DNA of 64,000 nt from Pseudomonas sp. KUIN-1 (GTDB lineage Bacteria > Pseudomonadota > Gammaproteobacteria > Pseudomonadales > Pseudomonadaceae). The position numbers and the translations under genes are program-made. Under the pieces are notes generated by a model, which worked only from the letters and a program-made list of their open reading frames with translations, was not told where the DNA came from and did not search any database. Of this stretch, positions 50,488 through 59,507 are shown piece after piece; the first letter of the stretch is position 1; each line of letters opens with the position of its first letter. The DNA is taken from the NCBI RefSeq assembly GCF_009176725.1, contig NZ_AP020337.1, positions 5,153,501 to 5,217,500 of the forward strand, in the 5' to 3' direction.

Positions 50488-50519
50488 GAAAAGCCAGGAC
50501 CTGTGTCCTGGCTTTTTTG
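50488..50519 (+). terminator. Intrinsic terminator after the ferritin-like gene
   Basis: AAAAGCCAGGAC pairs with GTCCTGGCTTTT around a short loop and is followed by more T residues, 16 bases after the stop codon. Confidence 0.93.
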
Positions 50520-50539
50520 TGGGAGATATTGTCTCAAGC

Positions 50540-50645
50540 CAGATGCGTGAACATCGTTCTGCATGCTCCAGCATGGGAATGCATGTCTGAACGCTCTGCG
50601 TCCAGCCACGTGCGCGCCAACGCGGAGCGCTGGCACGAGAGATGG
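50540..50645. repeat. Degenerate copy of a dispersed Pseudomonas intergenic repeat
   Basis: Tracts such as GCATGGGAATGCATG, GAACGCTCTGCGTCCAG and GCGGAGCGCTGGCACGAGA resemble a common pseudomonad repeat of alternating inverted short blocks. A comparable decayed copy lies at about 45920-46000. It is called by resemblance only. Confidence 0.4.
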
Positions 50646-50649
50646 AGGG

Positions 50650-52716
50650 TTACTTCACCGTCTTCGGCGCCTTGCCGGTGCGCATCTGCTCCAGCAGCGG
50701 GCCACACTGATTGGGCTCGCTGTCACCAGTGGCGACCAGCGCCAGCAAACCGGCAACAGGACCTACGGTTGCACCGAGCAGGACCATGCCGGCTCCGCGC
50801 AGCAATAACGGGCCGGACTGCACGCCTGCGTTGGGCCTGGCGAACGGGCCGTTGACGTACAGCGGCGAACGCAGCGAGAACACGCGGAAGCCCTTGGACT
50901 CAGGGTTGATCTGCAGGTCCAGTTGCTCGGTCTTCAGATTCGCGGTGCCGTTGATGTAGATAATGGCGTTCTCGGTATCGAAGACAAACAGCCGACTGGT
51001 CGCCAGCCCGTCCTTGATGCCGAAGTCCGAGGCCGCGCAATTGATCTTCACGTCCTTGTCGCCGAACAGCTTGCCGACCACGTAATTGCCCACGTTGAGC
51101 CCGGCAATTTCCATCAGGCCACGACTGATCGCGCCGTCGTTCACCAGCATCTTCATTTCGCCGTTGGCAGTCCCCAGCAAGGCTGCGACCGAGTTGCCGC
51201 GCCCACTGATGTCGGCATCGCCGTTCAGCTCACCGAAGCTGGTTTTCATCGGTTCGAAGGTCGGGAACAGCTGCTTGAGCTTGAAATTACGCGCCGACAG
51301 TTTTGCCCGGCCCTGCATCGGTTTGTTTTGCCCGTTCAGGCGAATATCCGCGTCCAGCTTGCCGCCTGCCACACCAAAACGCAGCGGCTCGAGGCTCAGC
51401 TGACCATCGTCGAGAACCAGATGGGTGTAGAGGTCGGTGAACGGCAGGTCCGGGCTCTGCACGATGCGCTTGCCGGTGAACTCCACGTCGGCGTCCATCG
51501 CCCGCCAGCGATCAGTCTGAAACTCTTCTACCGGCAGAACCTTGCCCGAAGGCTGTTTGCTCTCGCCACCACGCTTTTTCTGCGCGGCATTGGAGTCCGC
51601 ACCGATCAGCGGCGCGAGGTCACTGAACAGCAATTGGTTGGAGACCAGCACGCCACTCAGCTTGGGCCGGGGCTGACTGGCGACGAAGCCCAGATCACCA
51701 TGGATATCGCTGTTGCCGATCTTGCCGTTGAAGCCTTCGTAACGGAAGCTGGCGCCGGCCGGATCATGCAGTTTGGCGATCAGGCGGCCATCGGTGGAGT
51801 ACGCCGGAGAATCCGGCAGGGTCACACCCGTCAGCGGGTACAGATTGCTCAGGCTCGCGCCGGAAAGCTTGAGGCGTAGATCCAGCGCGCCCAGGTTTTG
51901 TGGGTCGGTCAGGGTCCCGGCGATCACCGCATGGGTGTCACCGACTTTCACGTCAGCCTGTACCGGAAACGGCTGACTGGCGTCCTTGAGCGCGAGCAGA
52001 CCGCCCACCTTGCCGGTGCCGCTCAGTTTCTGACCGTGGTACTGGCCGGTGACCGCCAGACCGAATGCGTAGTCCTGCGGCACTGCGCCCTTTTCCTGAG
52101 CCTTTTGCGCTTCCTTGCTGCCGACGATTTCACTGAACGGGACCGGCTTGCCGAGCAGGTCGATCACGACGTCCAGATTGGCGTTGAGTTTCTGGTCGTT
52201 GAAGCTCACCAGCCCCTTGTCGAACTTGATCGCACCGATGTCCATCACCCATTTGGAGGGCTCGGCATTCGGGTCGGACTTGGGCAGATCGAACACCCAG
52301 TTGGCGCGACCATCGGCCAGGCGCTCCAGCCGGGCCTCGGGGCCGGTCAGGTCGATGCGCGGGATAACCACTTGCTGCGCCAGCAGCGGCAGCAGCGAGA
52401 GACGAAATTCGACGTGCTTGAGGGTCACCATCTGCGGGGTCTTCGACCACTCGGGGTTACCCAGGCTCAGGTCGTCGGCGACAAAGTGCGGCGACGGCAC
52501 CCAGGCGCGCCAGCCACCGAGTTCGGGCTCACGCGTCCAGCGCACATCCAGATCACCATTGATGGCGAACGGACGATGCAGCGCTTCGCTGACTTTCGCG
52601 TTGAGGGTGGGTTTGATGCGGTTCCAGTCGAAAGTGACAATCACAATGACCAATATAGCCAGCACCACCAGCAACGTGGCACCTGTCCAGGCGAAAATCT
52701 TGCGGCTGCGCGTCAT
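50650..52716 (-). CDS. AsmA family protein
   Basis: This 688-residue inner-membrane-anchored periplasmic protein has one N-terminal helix (WTGATLLVVLAILVIVIVTFDWNRIKPTLNAKVSEALHRPFAINGDLDVRW) typical of AsmA, and a C-terminal AsmA_2 block (FGELNGDADISGRGNSVAALLGTANGEMKMLVNDGAISRGLMEIAGLNVGNYVVGKLFGDKDVKINCAASDF). The family forms bridge-like lipid-transport or envelope-homeostasis proteins. The ATG at 52716 follows GGAGAG. It is divergent from a TetR regulator of the fatty-acid-desaturation type. Confidence 0.9.
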   Translation of the reverse strand: MTRSRKIFAWTGATLLVVLAILVIVIVTFDWNRIKPTLNAKVSEALHRPFAINGDLDVRWTREPELGGWRAWVPSPHFVADDLSLGNPEWSKTPQMVTLKHVEFRLSLLPLLAQQVVIPRIDLTGPEARLERLADGRANWVFDLPKSDPNAEPSKWVMDIGAIKFDKGLVSFNDQKLNANLDVVIDLLGKPVPFSEIVGSKEAQKAQEKGAVPQDYAFGLAVTGQYHGQKLSGTGKVGGLLALKDASQPFPVQADVKVGDTHAVIAGTLTDPQNLGALDLRLKLSGASLSNLYPLTGVTLPDSPAYSTDGRLIAKLHDPAGASFRYEGFNGKIGNSDIHGDLGFVASQPRPKLSGVLVSNQLLFSDLAPLIGADSNAAQKKRGGESKQPSGKVLPVEEFQTDRWRAMDADVEFTGKRIVQSPDLPFTDLYTHLVLDDGQLSLEPLRFGVAGGKLDADIRLNGQNKPMQGRAKLSARNFKLKQLFPTFEPMKTSFGELNGDADISGRGNSVAALLGTANGEMKMLVNDGAISRGLMEIAGLNVGNYVVGKLFGDKDVKINCAASDFGIKDGLATSRLFVFDTENAIIYINGTANLKTEQLDLQINPESKGFRVFSLRSPLYVNGPFARPNAGVQSGPLLLRGAGMVLLGATVGPVAGLLALVATGDSEPNQCGPLLEQMRTGKAPKTVK

Positions 52717-52939
52717 GCGTGACTCTCCAGAAAACAGCGCCCCGACCCTGGCGCGCTGAATACGACATGAATATTCGACTGACAAACGCGCCGAGGGTTT
52801 GATTTGAATACGAAAATGCATCGAAGGCCAGCACTCATGCACTATTACTGGTCAAGGAGCCTGACTGAAAACCCTTTCGACGCAGGTAAAGCGCATTTGC
52901 TAAAGTGCATCCCAGCCTAATCCAAGAATCGTTTGAGCC

Positions 52940-53572
52940 ATGCTGCCCCGCGCCGAACAGAAACAACAGACCCGAAGAGCCCTGCTCGATGCTGCCCATC
53001 AACTGATGGAGAGCGGGCGCGGCTTTGGCAGCCTGAGCCTGCGCGAAGTGGCGCGCACGGCAGGTATCGTACCGACCGGTTTCTACCGGCACTTTGAAGA
53101 TATGGACCAGTTGGGGTTGGCGCTGGTCAGCGAGGTCGGCCAGACCTTTCGCGAGACCATCCGGCTGGTGCGCCACAACGAATTCGCCATGGGCGGGCTG
53201 ATTCGTGCGTCGGTGAAGATATTCCTCGAACGCGTGGCGGCCAACCGCTCGCAGTTCCTGTTTCTGGCGCGCGAACAATACGGCGGCTCCTTGAAGGTGC
53301 GCCAGGCGCTCGGAGCACTGCGCGAAGGCATCAGCGCCGACCTTACGGCCGATCTGGCAAAGATGCCCAAATGGCAGCATCTGAATGCCGATGCACTATC
53401 GATCATCGCCGATCTGGTGGTGAAAAGCGTGTTTGCGATGCTGCCGGAACTGATCGACCCGCCCCCCGCCTCACTCGCCCCGCACCTGACCCCTCAGGCG
53501 AAGATCACCCAGCAACTGCGCTTCATCTTCATCGGCGCACGGCACTGGCGGGGGCTGGGCAGTCATGATTGA
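52940..53572 (+). CDS. TetR-family regulator, DesT/FabR-like
   Basis: The 210-residue protein has an N-terminal HTH (RRALLDAAHQLMESGRGFGSLSLREVARTAGIVPTGFYRHFEDMDQLGLALVSEVG), with the FabR/DesT wording REVAR.AGI.PTgFYRHF. DesT in P. aeruginosa senses the ratio of saturated to unsaturated acyl-CoA and controls desCB, and it lies just upstream of ureE as here. The desCB genes are not next to it in this window. It is divergent from asmA, which it could control. Confidence 0.85.
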   Translation: MLPRAEQKQQTRRALLDAAHQLMESGRGFGSLSLREVARTAGIVPTGFYRHFEDMDQLGLALVSEVGQTFRETIRLVRHNEFAMGGLIRASVKIFLERVAANRSQFLFLAREQYGGSLKVRQALGALREGISADLTADLAKMPKWQHLNADALSIIADLVVKSVFAMLPELIDPPPASLAPHLTPQAKITQQLRFIFIGARHWRGLGSHD

Positions 53573-53645
53573 GCGTCAGCACGCTGTACTCCGTCCTGCG
53601 GCGTTAACCGTCTCATTATTAACGTTATCTTGACCACCACACTAC

Positions 53646-53680
53646 GCACCAACTTAAAGCACGAACTTGATTGCGCACCA
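53646..53680. promoter_or_regulatory. GCACCA NtrC-like half-sites upstream of ureE
   Basis: GCACCA occurs at 53646 and 53675 in the same orientation, roughly 100-135 bases before the predicted sigma-54 start site. Only half-sites are seen, so NtrC binding is a suggestion. Confidence 0.4.
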
Positions 53681-53755
53681 TAAAAGATCACTGATAAGCC
53701 CGCCAATGCTCGCATCACCTGCCTCTGTCAGCCTTTTCCCTATAAGCTGCACTGT

Positions 53756-53771
53756 TGGCAAGCCCCTTGCT
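53756..53771 (+). promoter_or_regulatory. Sigma-54 (-24/-12) promoter of ureEFG
   Basis: TGGCAAGCCCCTTGCT matches TGGCACGnnnnTTGCW at all but one defined position, with exact spacing. It is about 40 bases before the ureE ATG. Together with the urtA site it indicates coordinated nitrogen control of both urea loci. Confidence 0.8.
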
Positions 53772-53808
53772 CTGATTTGAAGCATCGCAATTGGCTGGAA
53801 GCTATCTG

Positions 53809-54309
53809 ATGCTGGTGATTCACGACCGAATCGAACCTCAGGCCGAATGGGCCGCCGAGCTGCATTTGAATTTCGAGGCACGCAGCAAAAGTCGACTGCG
53901 CTGCTTCAGTGCGGAAAACGAAGACGTTGGCCTGTTTCTGCAACGCGGCCAGTCGCCCCTGCGCGATGGCGAGTTTCTGCAGGCCAAGGACGGCCGTGTC
54001 GTGCGTGTCTGCGCACGTCCTGAAAAACTCATGCATGTCACGTGCAGCAGCACCTTCGAACTGACCCGCGCGGCTTATCACCTTGGCAATCGTCACGTGG
54101 CCCTGCAAGTCGGCGACGGCTGGCTGCGCCTGCTCGACGATTACGTGCTCAAGGCGATGCTCGACCAACTGGGCGCCACTGTCGAAACCATCGAAGCGCC
54201 GTTCCAACCGGAACATGGCGCCTACGGCGGCGGGCATCATCACTCGCGCGCAGGCGAGGAGGATTTCAACTATCCGCCGCGCATGCACCAGTTCGGCGTG
54301 CGCAAGTGA
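53809..54309 (+). CDS. ureE: Urease accessory protein UreE (nickel chaperone)
   Basis: UreE delivers nickel to the UreDFG complex. The 166-residue product has the N-terminal UreE domain (MLVIHDRIEPQAEWAAELHLNFEARSKSRLRC), the nickel-site region (AAYHLGNRHVALQV; HVTCSSTFELTRAAYHLGNRH) and a short His-rich tail (GGGHHHSRAG). The start at 53809 follows TGGAAG. The stop overlaps the ureF GTG start. Confidence 0.95.
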   Translation: MLVIHDRIEPQAEWAAELHLNFEARSKSRLRCFSAENEDVGLFLQRGQSPLRDGEFLQAKDGRVVRVCARPEKLMHVTCSSTFELTRAAYHLGNRHVALQVGDGWLRLLDDYVLKAMLDQLGATVETIEAPFQPEHGAYGGGHHHSRAGEEDFNYPPRMHQFGVRK

Positions 54310-54980
54310 ACAGCGCCTGGGCGCTGTTGCGCCTGGCCAGTCCGCAGTTGCCTATCGGTGGCTACAGCTATTCGCAAGGGCTGGAAATGGCAGTGGAGCA
54401 ATCCATTGTGGTGGACCCGCAGACAGCGGGCCGCTGGATCGGCGATCAACTGCTGCTCAACCTCGCGCGTTTCGAGGCCCCGCTGCTGCTGGCTCATTGC
54501 GAAGCCGCAGCAGCCGGTGACTGGGGCCAGTTGCTGCAAGTCAGCGAGCAGCATCGCGCCAGCCGCGAGACTCGCGAGCTGCATCTGGAAAGCCGGCAAA
54601 TGGGGTATTCCTTGAAGCAGTTGCTCGATGGCCTGCCTGAACTGGATCGTGATGCACGGCATTTTCTGCAGCAGACTGCCGAGCCGCACCTGGCCCTTGG
54701 CTGGGCGCTGGCCGCACGCGCCTGGCAGATCAGCCCGCAGGATGCGCTGGCCGCCTGGCTATGGAGCTGGCTTGAAAACCAGCTGGCCGTGCTGATGAAA
54801 ACCCTGCCGCTGGGCCAGCAAGCCGCCCAGCGCCTGACCAGCGAACTGTTGCCTTTATTGCAGCAGGCGCAGGTCAGTGCCAGCGCACAAGAACCCGGCC
54901 ATGCCGGCAGCGCAGCCTTCGGCCTGTCCCTGGCGAGCATGGCGCATGAACGTCAATACAGCCGGTTATTCCGGTCCTGA
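54306..54980 (+). CDS. ureF: Urease accessory protein UreF
   Basis: UreF acts with UreD and UreG as a gatekeeper of GTP-dependent nickel insertion. The 224-residue product starts at a GTG overlapping the ureE stop (GTGA), which gives the family N-terminus NSAWALLRLASPQLPIGGYSYSQGLEMAVEQ, then RETRELHLESRQMGYSLKQLL and an all-helical body ending SMAHERQYSRLFRS. Confidence 0.94.
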   Translation: MNSAWALLRLASPQLPIGGYSYSQGLEMAVEQSIVVDPQTAGRWIGDQLLLNLARFEAPLLLAHCEAAAAGDWGQLLQVSEQHRASRETRELHLESRQMGYSLKQLLDGLPELDRDARHFLQQTAEPHLALGWALAARAWQISPQDALAAWLWSWLENQLAVLMKTLPLGQQAAQRLTSELLPLLQQAQVSASAQEPGHAGSAAFGLSLASMAHERQYSRLFRS

Positions 54981-55001
54981 TCAGCCCTTATGGAGAACTC
55001 A

Positions 55002-55619
55002 ATGAACAGCCAACCTCTGCGTGTCGGAATCGGTGGCCCGGTCGGATCCGGCAAGACGGCGCTGACCCTGGCGCTGTGCCTGGCATTGCGCGACCGCTAT
55101 AACCTGGCCGTCGTGACCAACGATATCTATACCCGCGAAGACGCTGACTTTCTGGTGCGTAACGAGGCACTGGCACCAGAGCGCATCATCGGCGTTGAAA
55201 CCGGCGGCTGCCCGCATACCGCCATTCGTGAGGATGCTTCGATCAACCTGGAAGCGGTCGACCAACTCAATCGCCGCTTCGAAGGCCTGGACCTGATCAT
55301 CGTCGAGTCCGGTGGCGACAACCTTTCCGCGACCTTCAGCCCGGAGCTTTCCGACCTGACCATCTATGTGATCGACGTGTCGGCCGGCGACAAGCTGCCG
55401 CGCAAGGGCGGTCCGGGCATCTGCAAGTCCGACCTGCTGGTGATCAACAAGATCGACCTCGCCCCTTTGGTGGGCGCGTCACTGGAGATGATGGACAGCG
55501 ACACGCGCAGGATGCGTGGCGAAAAGCCGTTCGTGTTCAGCAATCAGAAAACCGGTCAGGGTCTGGAACAGATCATTGCCTTCATTGAGCGCCAGGGCCT
55601 GCTGACTGCGGCCGCCTGA
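55002..55619 (+). CDS. ureG: Urease accessory GTPase UreG
   Basis: UreG is the SIMIBI GTPase that powers nickel delivery to urease. The 205-residue product has P-loop GGPVGSGKTALTLALC, the metal-site CPHTAIREDASIN (Cys-Pro-His), IIVESGGDNLSATFSPELSDLTIYVIDVSAGDKLPRKGGPG and NKIDLAPLVGA. The ATG at 55002 follows TGGAGA. A HupE-type membrane protein follows after 25 bases. Confidence 0.97.
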   Translation: MNSQPLRVGIGGPVGSGKTALTLALCLALRDRYNLAVVTNDIYTREDADFLVRNEALAPERIIGVETGGCPHTAIREDASINLEAVDQLNRRFEGLDLIIVESGGDNLSATFSPELSDLTIYVIDVSAGDKLPRKGGPGICKSDLLVINKIDLAPLVGASLEMMDSDTRRMRGEKPFVFSNQKTGQGLEQIIAFIERQGLLTAAA

Positions 55620-55644
55620 ATTCACAACCAAAAGGAACCCGTCG

Positions 55645-56217
55645 ATGAATTACAAAAAAGCCCTTGGCGCCCTCGCGCTGTTGCTGGTCCCTACTCTGGC
55701 GCTGGCTCACCCCGGTCATGGCGATAACGGCCTGATCGCCGGTATCAGCCACCCGATCGGCGGGCTGGATCATTTGCTGGCAATGCTTGCCGTCGGCTTG
55801 TGGGCTGCGCAGCAACAAGGTTCGGCACGCTGGGCGCTGCCGTGCACCTTCGTCGGCACCATGCTGGTCGGCGGCATGCTGGGCTTTGAAGGTCTGAACC
55901 TGCCAGCGCTGGAAAGCGGCATTGCCGCATCGGTACTGGCTCTGGGCCTGGCCGTGGCATTGGCAGTACGTCCGCCGCTGGCGCTGGCGGTAGCCGCAAC
56001 AGCCCTGTTCGCCTTGTTCCACGGCGTGGCGCATGGCCTTGAACTGCCGGAAATGTCCAGCCCATGGGCCTACGCAGCAGGTTTCGTTGCAGCAACTGCG
56101 GCCTTGCATGCGCTGGGTTATGCGGTGGTTCGCGTGTTGCCTCAAGCGGCCGCACCGCTGGTGCGTATCGCCGGTGCGGCCTCTGCGGCAGCGGGTGTGT
56201 GGTTGCTGGCAGCCTGA
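55645..56217 (+). CDS. HupE/UreJ family protein, putative nickel permease
   Basis: This 190-residue membrane protein has a cleavable-looking leader (MNYKKALGALALLLVPTLALA), the HupE/UreJ motif HPGHGDNGLIAGISHPIGGLDHLLAMLAVGLWA and about six helices. Conserved His and Asp in the first part could bind nickel. Its location as the last gene of ureEFG supports nickel supply to urease. Transport itself is inferred. Confidence 0.9.
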   Translation: MNYKKALGALALLLVPTLALAHPGHGDNGLIAGISHPIGGLDHLLAMLAVGLWAAQQQGSARWALPCTFVGTMLVGGMLGFEGLNLPALESGIAASVLALGLAVALAVRPPLALAVAATALFALFHGVAHGLELPEMSSPWAYAAGFVAATAALHALGYAVVRVLPQAAAPLVRIAGAASAAAGVWLLAA

Positions 56218-56258
56218 TCGAGCTTCGCGCTGATCGTGTCCGCTTCAGTTGCGGATGA

Positions 56259-56678
56259 TCAGCGCGAAGGCGCAGGAATGCGGTACAGGTAGAGCAGCAC
56301 TGCGCTGGCAAACGCCAGCAGGCAGACCGGCAACGGATGCAGACCGAACAGCACCGCGATGGCGGCGATCCAGGCAGGCAACCCGGCGGCCAGAAAGGCC
56401 AGGCGGCGGATGGCAGCGAGTTTCAGCCATGCTGCCGGCTCCTCGGGGGTATCGAGTGCAGCCTGGGTGACGGCCAACGCGCGCTTGTACGCGCCGAAGG
56501 GTTTCAGGCTGACGAACATCGAGCCTATCCCGGCGATGAACAGCGGGAGCGCCAACACCGGAATGAGCGGCTCGCTGGCACCGAAAAAGACACAGACCAC
56601 AAGCAATGGCGCCAGGGTCAGGCCCAGTTGACGCCACCATTGCATCTCCAGCTTTTGACGAACCTCGCTGCGTGTCAC
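56259..56678 (-). CDS. Hypothetical membrane protein downstream of ribA
   Basis: This 139-residue protein has four hydrophobic helices in two pairs (LGLTLAPLLVVCVFFGASEPLIPVLALPLFIAGIGSMFVSL and LAFLAAGLPAWIAAIAVLFGLHPLPVCLLAFASAVLLYLY) and a basic cytoplasmic linker. No known family was recognised. Its ATG overlaps the ribA stop by four bases, so it is co-translated with ribA. Confidence 0.72.
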   Translation of the reverse strand: MTRSEVRQKLEMQWWRQLGLTLAPLLVVCVFFGASEPLIPVLALPLFIAGIGSMFVSLKPFGAYKRALAVTQAALDTPEEPAAWLKLAAIRRLAFLAAGLPAWIAAIAVLFGLHPLPVCLLAFASAVLLYLYRIPAPSR

Positions 56679-57292
56679 GCGGGACCGACCTCGCTTTGAT
56701 GTTCGTTACCCATCATGTGCCCCAGCTTGCCCGCCTTGGTCGCCAGATAAAGGCGGTTGTGCGGGTTTTGCCCGGTGTGCAGAGGCACGCGCTCAGCGAC
56801 CCTGATGCCCATCTCGGTCAAGGCTTTGACCTTGCGCGGGTTGTTGGTCATAAGCCGTAGCGACTGCACGCCCAGATGCTGAAGCATCGGCAGGCAGATC
56901 GCGTAGTCACGCTGATCGGCAGCAAAGCCCAGACGCTCGTTGGCTTCAACCGTATCGGCACCGCCATCCTGCAACTCGTAAGCGCGGATCTTGTTCATCA
57001 GACCGATACCGCGCCCTTCCTGGCGCAAATACAACAGTACGCCCCGCCCTTCGGTGGCGATGGCGCGCAGGGCAGCCTCCAGTTGAGAGCCGCAATCGCA
57101 ACGCTGACTGAACAGGGCGTCGCCGGTCAGGCATTCGGAATGTACGCGACCCAGAACCGGCTCACCGTCCGCCACATCGCCCAGACTCAGGACGACATGT
57201 TCACGGCCAGTTGCCGACTCGATAAAGCCGTGCATGGCAAACTCTGCAAAGGGAGTGGGCAGTTTGGAAGCGGCGACAAAGACGACGGGCAC
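56675..57292 (-). CDS. ribA: GTP cyclohydrolase II
   Basis: RibA opens GTP in the first step of riboflavin synthesis. The 205-residue product has the zinc-binding triad CLTGDALFSQRCDCG, LLYLRQEGRGIGLMNKIRAYELQDGGADTVEANERLGFAADQRDY and LRLMTNNPRKVKALTEMGI. The start is a GTG at 57292 with CAGGAG seven bases upstream. The ATG at 57340 has no ribosome site and adds residues unlike the family. The separate RibBA here lacks these cysteines, so this enzyme should supply the activity. Confidence 0.93.
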   Translation of the reverse strand: MPVVFVAASKLPTPFAEFAMHGFIESATGREHVVLSLGDVADGEPVLGRVHSECLTGDALFSQRCDCGSQLEAALRAIATEGRGVLLYLRQEGRGIGLMNKIRAYELQDGGADTVEANERLGFAADQRDYAICLPMLQHLGVQSLRLMTNNPRKVKALTEMGIRVAERVPLHTGQNPHNRLYLATKAGKLGHMMGNEHQSEVGPA

Positions 57293-57425
57293 CGTGTGCT
57301 CCTGATCAGTATGAAGACTGGAAATTCGCAAGATTTGCATTGTAACAGCAGGTTCCTGCAGACGCTCAGGGTGAATTCTCGGGCATTTAGATCATAAAGT
57401 TCGATAGATAGAAGTGCTCATCCGC

Positions 57426-58391
57426 TCACTGCTCACCGCCAAAATGCTGGTAGCCACGCGTGTCGGGTGTGACGTCTTGCCCGGTGTCGTCGACAAGCAC
57501 GACGCCTTGCCCCTGCTCTACCCGGCCAATGACATGCACCGGCCAGCCTTCTTTCAGCAACGCCGACAAGTGTTCGGAAGGCAGGGTGAAGGCCAGGATG
57601 TAATCATCACCACCGCTCAGCGCGGCCTGTCGGGCTGAGGGCAGATCGAACAAGGCCAGCAATGGGTCGGACATCGGCAGGCGGTCCCGCTCGACAACCA
57701 GACGCACACCCGACGCACGGGCGATGTGTCCGCAGTCGGCCAGCAGCCCGTCGGAGATGTCCAGCGCCGACGTCGCCCTGCCGCGCAAGGCCTGGCCCAG
57801 CGCCAGTTGCGGTTGGGGCGACCAGTAGCGGGCCAGCAATGCTTCGGCGATCGAGGGTTCGGCGCTGCGCTGCTTCAATACCAGCGGCAATGCACCTGCG
57901 CCATCACCCAGCGTGCCGCCGACACACAGCAGGTCACCCGCCTCGGCACCCGCGCGGGTCAGGGCTGATCCGGCCGGCACAGCGCCAAACACTGTCAGGG
58001 TCAGGCTCAAGGGACCGCGCGTGGTATCACCACCGATCAGACGCAGCGAACAGCCTTGCGCCATCTGGTTCAGGCCGCGAGCGAAGGTCTGCAGCCAGTC
58101 GGCATCGACCTGCGGCAGGGTCAGGGCAAGGGTGAACGCGACAGGCCTGGCGCCCATGGCCGCCAGGTCACTGGCAGACACTGCCAGCGCACGCTGGCCA
58201 AGCAGAAAGGGGTCGCAGACATCAGGAAAATGCACCCCGGCAACCAGGGTGTCGGTCGAGATCGCCAACTGCTCGCCGGGCGTCAACGCCAGCAGCGCGC
58301 AGTCATCGCCGATCCCCAGGGCAACTTCCTCGCCCGCCTGCGCACAGGGCGCGGCGGCGAAGTAATTGCGGATCAGCTCGAACTCTCCCAT
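57426..58391 (-). CDS. thiL: Thiamine-monophosphate kinase
   Basis: ThiL phosphorylates thiamine phosphate to thiamine diphosphate with ATP. The 321-residue product has LGIGDDCALLALTPGEQLAISTDTLVAGVHFP, AVSASDLAAMGARPVAFTLALTLP, RLIGGDTTRGPLSLTLTVFGAVP, SALDISDGLLADCGHIARASGVR and LSGGDDYILAFTLP. It follows nusB by 16 bases. The pgpA gene that often comes next in gamma-proteobacteria is not present; ribA follows instead. Confidence 0.95.
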   Translation of the reverse strand: MGEFELIRNYFAAAPCAQAGEEVALGIGDDCALLALTPGEQLAISTDTLVAGVHFPDVCDPFLLGQRALAVSASDLAAMGARPVAFTLALTLPQVDADWLQTFARGLNQMAQGCSLRLIGGDTTRGPLSLTLTVFGAVPAGSALTRAGAEAGDLLCVGGTLGDGAGALPLVLKQRSAEPSIAEALLARYWSPQPQLALGQALRGRATSALDISDGLLADCGHIARASGVRLVVERDRLPMSDPLLALFDLPSARQAALSGGDDYILAFTLPSEHLSALLKEGWPVHVIGRVEQGQGVVLVDDTGQDVTPDTRGYQHFGGEQ

Positions 58392-58407
58392 GAAGGTCAG
58401 GCGCGAA

Positions 58408-58905
58408 TCAGCGCTTGTGGGCCTTCACTTCGACTTCACGCAGGCGCGGCGCCAGCTTGTCCAGCACGCCATTGACGAACTTGTGGCCGTCAGTGGAGCC
58501 GTAGACTTTCGCCAGCTCGATGCTTTCGTTGATCACCACGCGATAAGGCACGTCGATGCGCTTGAGCAGTTCGAAGGTGGACAGGCGCAATATCGCCAGC
58601 TCAATCGGATCGAGTTCTTCGATGGTCAGGTCAAGGCAAGGCTTCAGAGCGGTGTCGATCTCGGTCTGGTTGGTTGCCACGCCGTGTAACAACTCACGGA
58701 AGTAGGTGCCGTCAACGTTACTGAAGTCATTATCGACACGGAACTGGGCTTCGATTTCGTTCAGCGCGTGGCCAGCCATGTGCCGTTGGTACAGGGCCTG
58801 AGTTGCCATCTGACGCGCTTCGCGACGTTTGGCGCTCTTGCCCTTGGCGATTTCCGGCGATTTGGCGTCGCGCGGGTTGAACTGGTCGGTATCGTCGGAA
58901 ATCAC
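58408..58905 (-). CDS. nusB: Transcription antitermination factor NusB
   Basis: NusB, with NusE (S10), binds boxA RNA to prevent termination in rRNA operons. The 165-residue helical protein has [100 protein letters not shown]. Its start overlaps the ribH stop by four bases. Confidence 0.96.
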
Positions 58906-59378
58906 TTGGCCTCCAGCTGCGACAGCAGGCTGACCATTTCGATGGCGGACAGGGCAGCTTCAGCGCCCTTGTTGCCAGCCTTGGTGCCGGAACGCTCGAT
59001 GGCCTGTTCGATGGAGTCGACGGTCAACACGCCGAAAGCGACCGGCACGCCGAATTCCATGGACACCTGGGACAAGCCCTTGACGCACTCGCCTGCCACG
59101 TATTCGAAGTGCGGAGTACCGCCACGGATCACTGCACCCAGTGCGACGATGGCCGCGAACTCGCTGCGTTGGGCAACTTTCTGCACAACCAGTGGAATCT
59201 CGAACGCACCCGGCGCACGGATGATGGTGATGTCGCTTTCGCTCACACCATGGCGTACCAGCGCATCAACGGCACCGCTAACCAGGCTTTCCACGACGAA
59301 GCTGTTGAAACGGCCAACTACCAAGGCATAGCGGCCTTGGGGGGCGATGAAGGTACCTTCGATGGTCTTCAAGGTCAT
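58902..59378 (-). CDS. ribH: 6,7-dimethyl-8-ribityllumazine synthase
   Basis: RibH condenses the diaminouracil and the four-carbon phosphate to lumazine. The 158-residue product shows [71 protein letters not shown] and [38 protein letters not shown]. It is preceded by a ~130-base gap after ribBA. Confidence 0.97.
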
Positions 59379-59507
59379 TCGGTGAGTCTCGTATTAAAGA
59401 GCAAGCCCGCCTTGGGGCGGACTTTGAGGGATATTAGGCCACGAATCATGCCTGTCAGGCCAAAACCTGCGAAAAACCATCTTTCACACGCCCCGACCTG
59501 CCAGTAT

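Noticed and set aside
59379..59507. FMN riboswitch in the rib cluster
   Set aside because: The conserved FMN aptamer segments (AGGGGC, GACC pairs) were not seen in this gap or before ribD/ribE.
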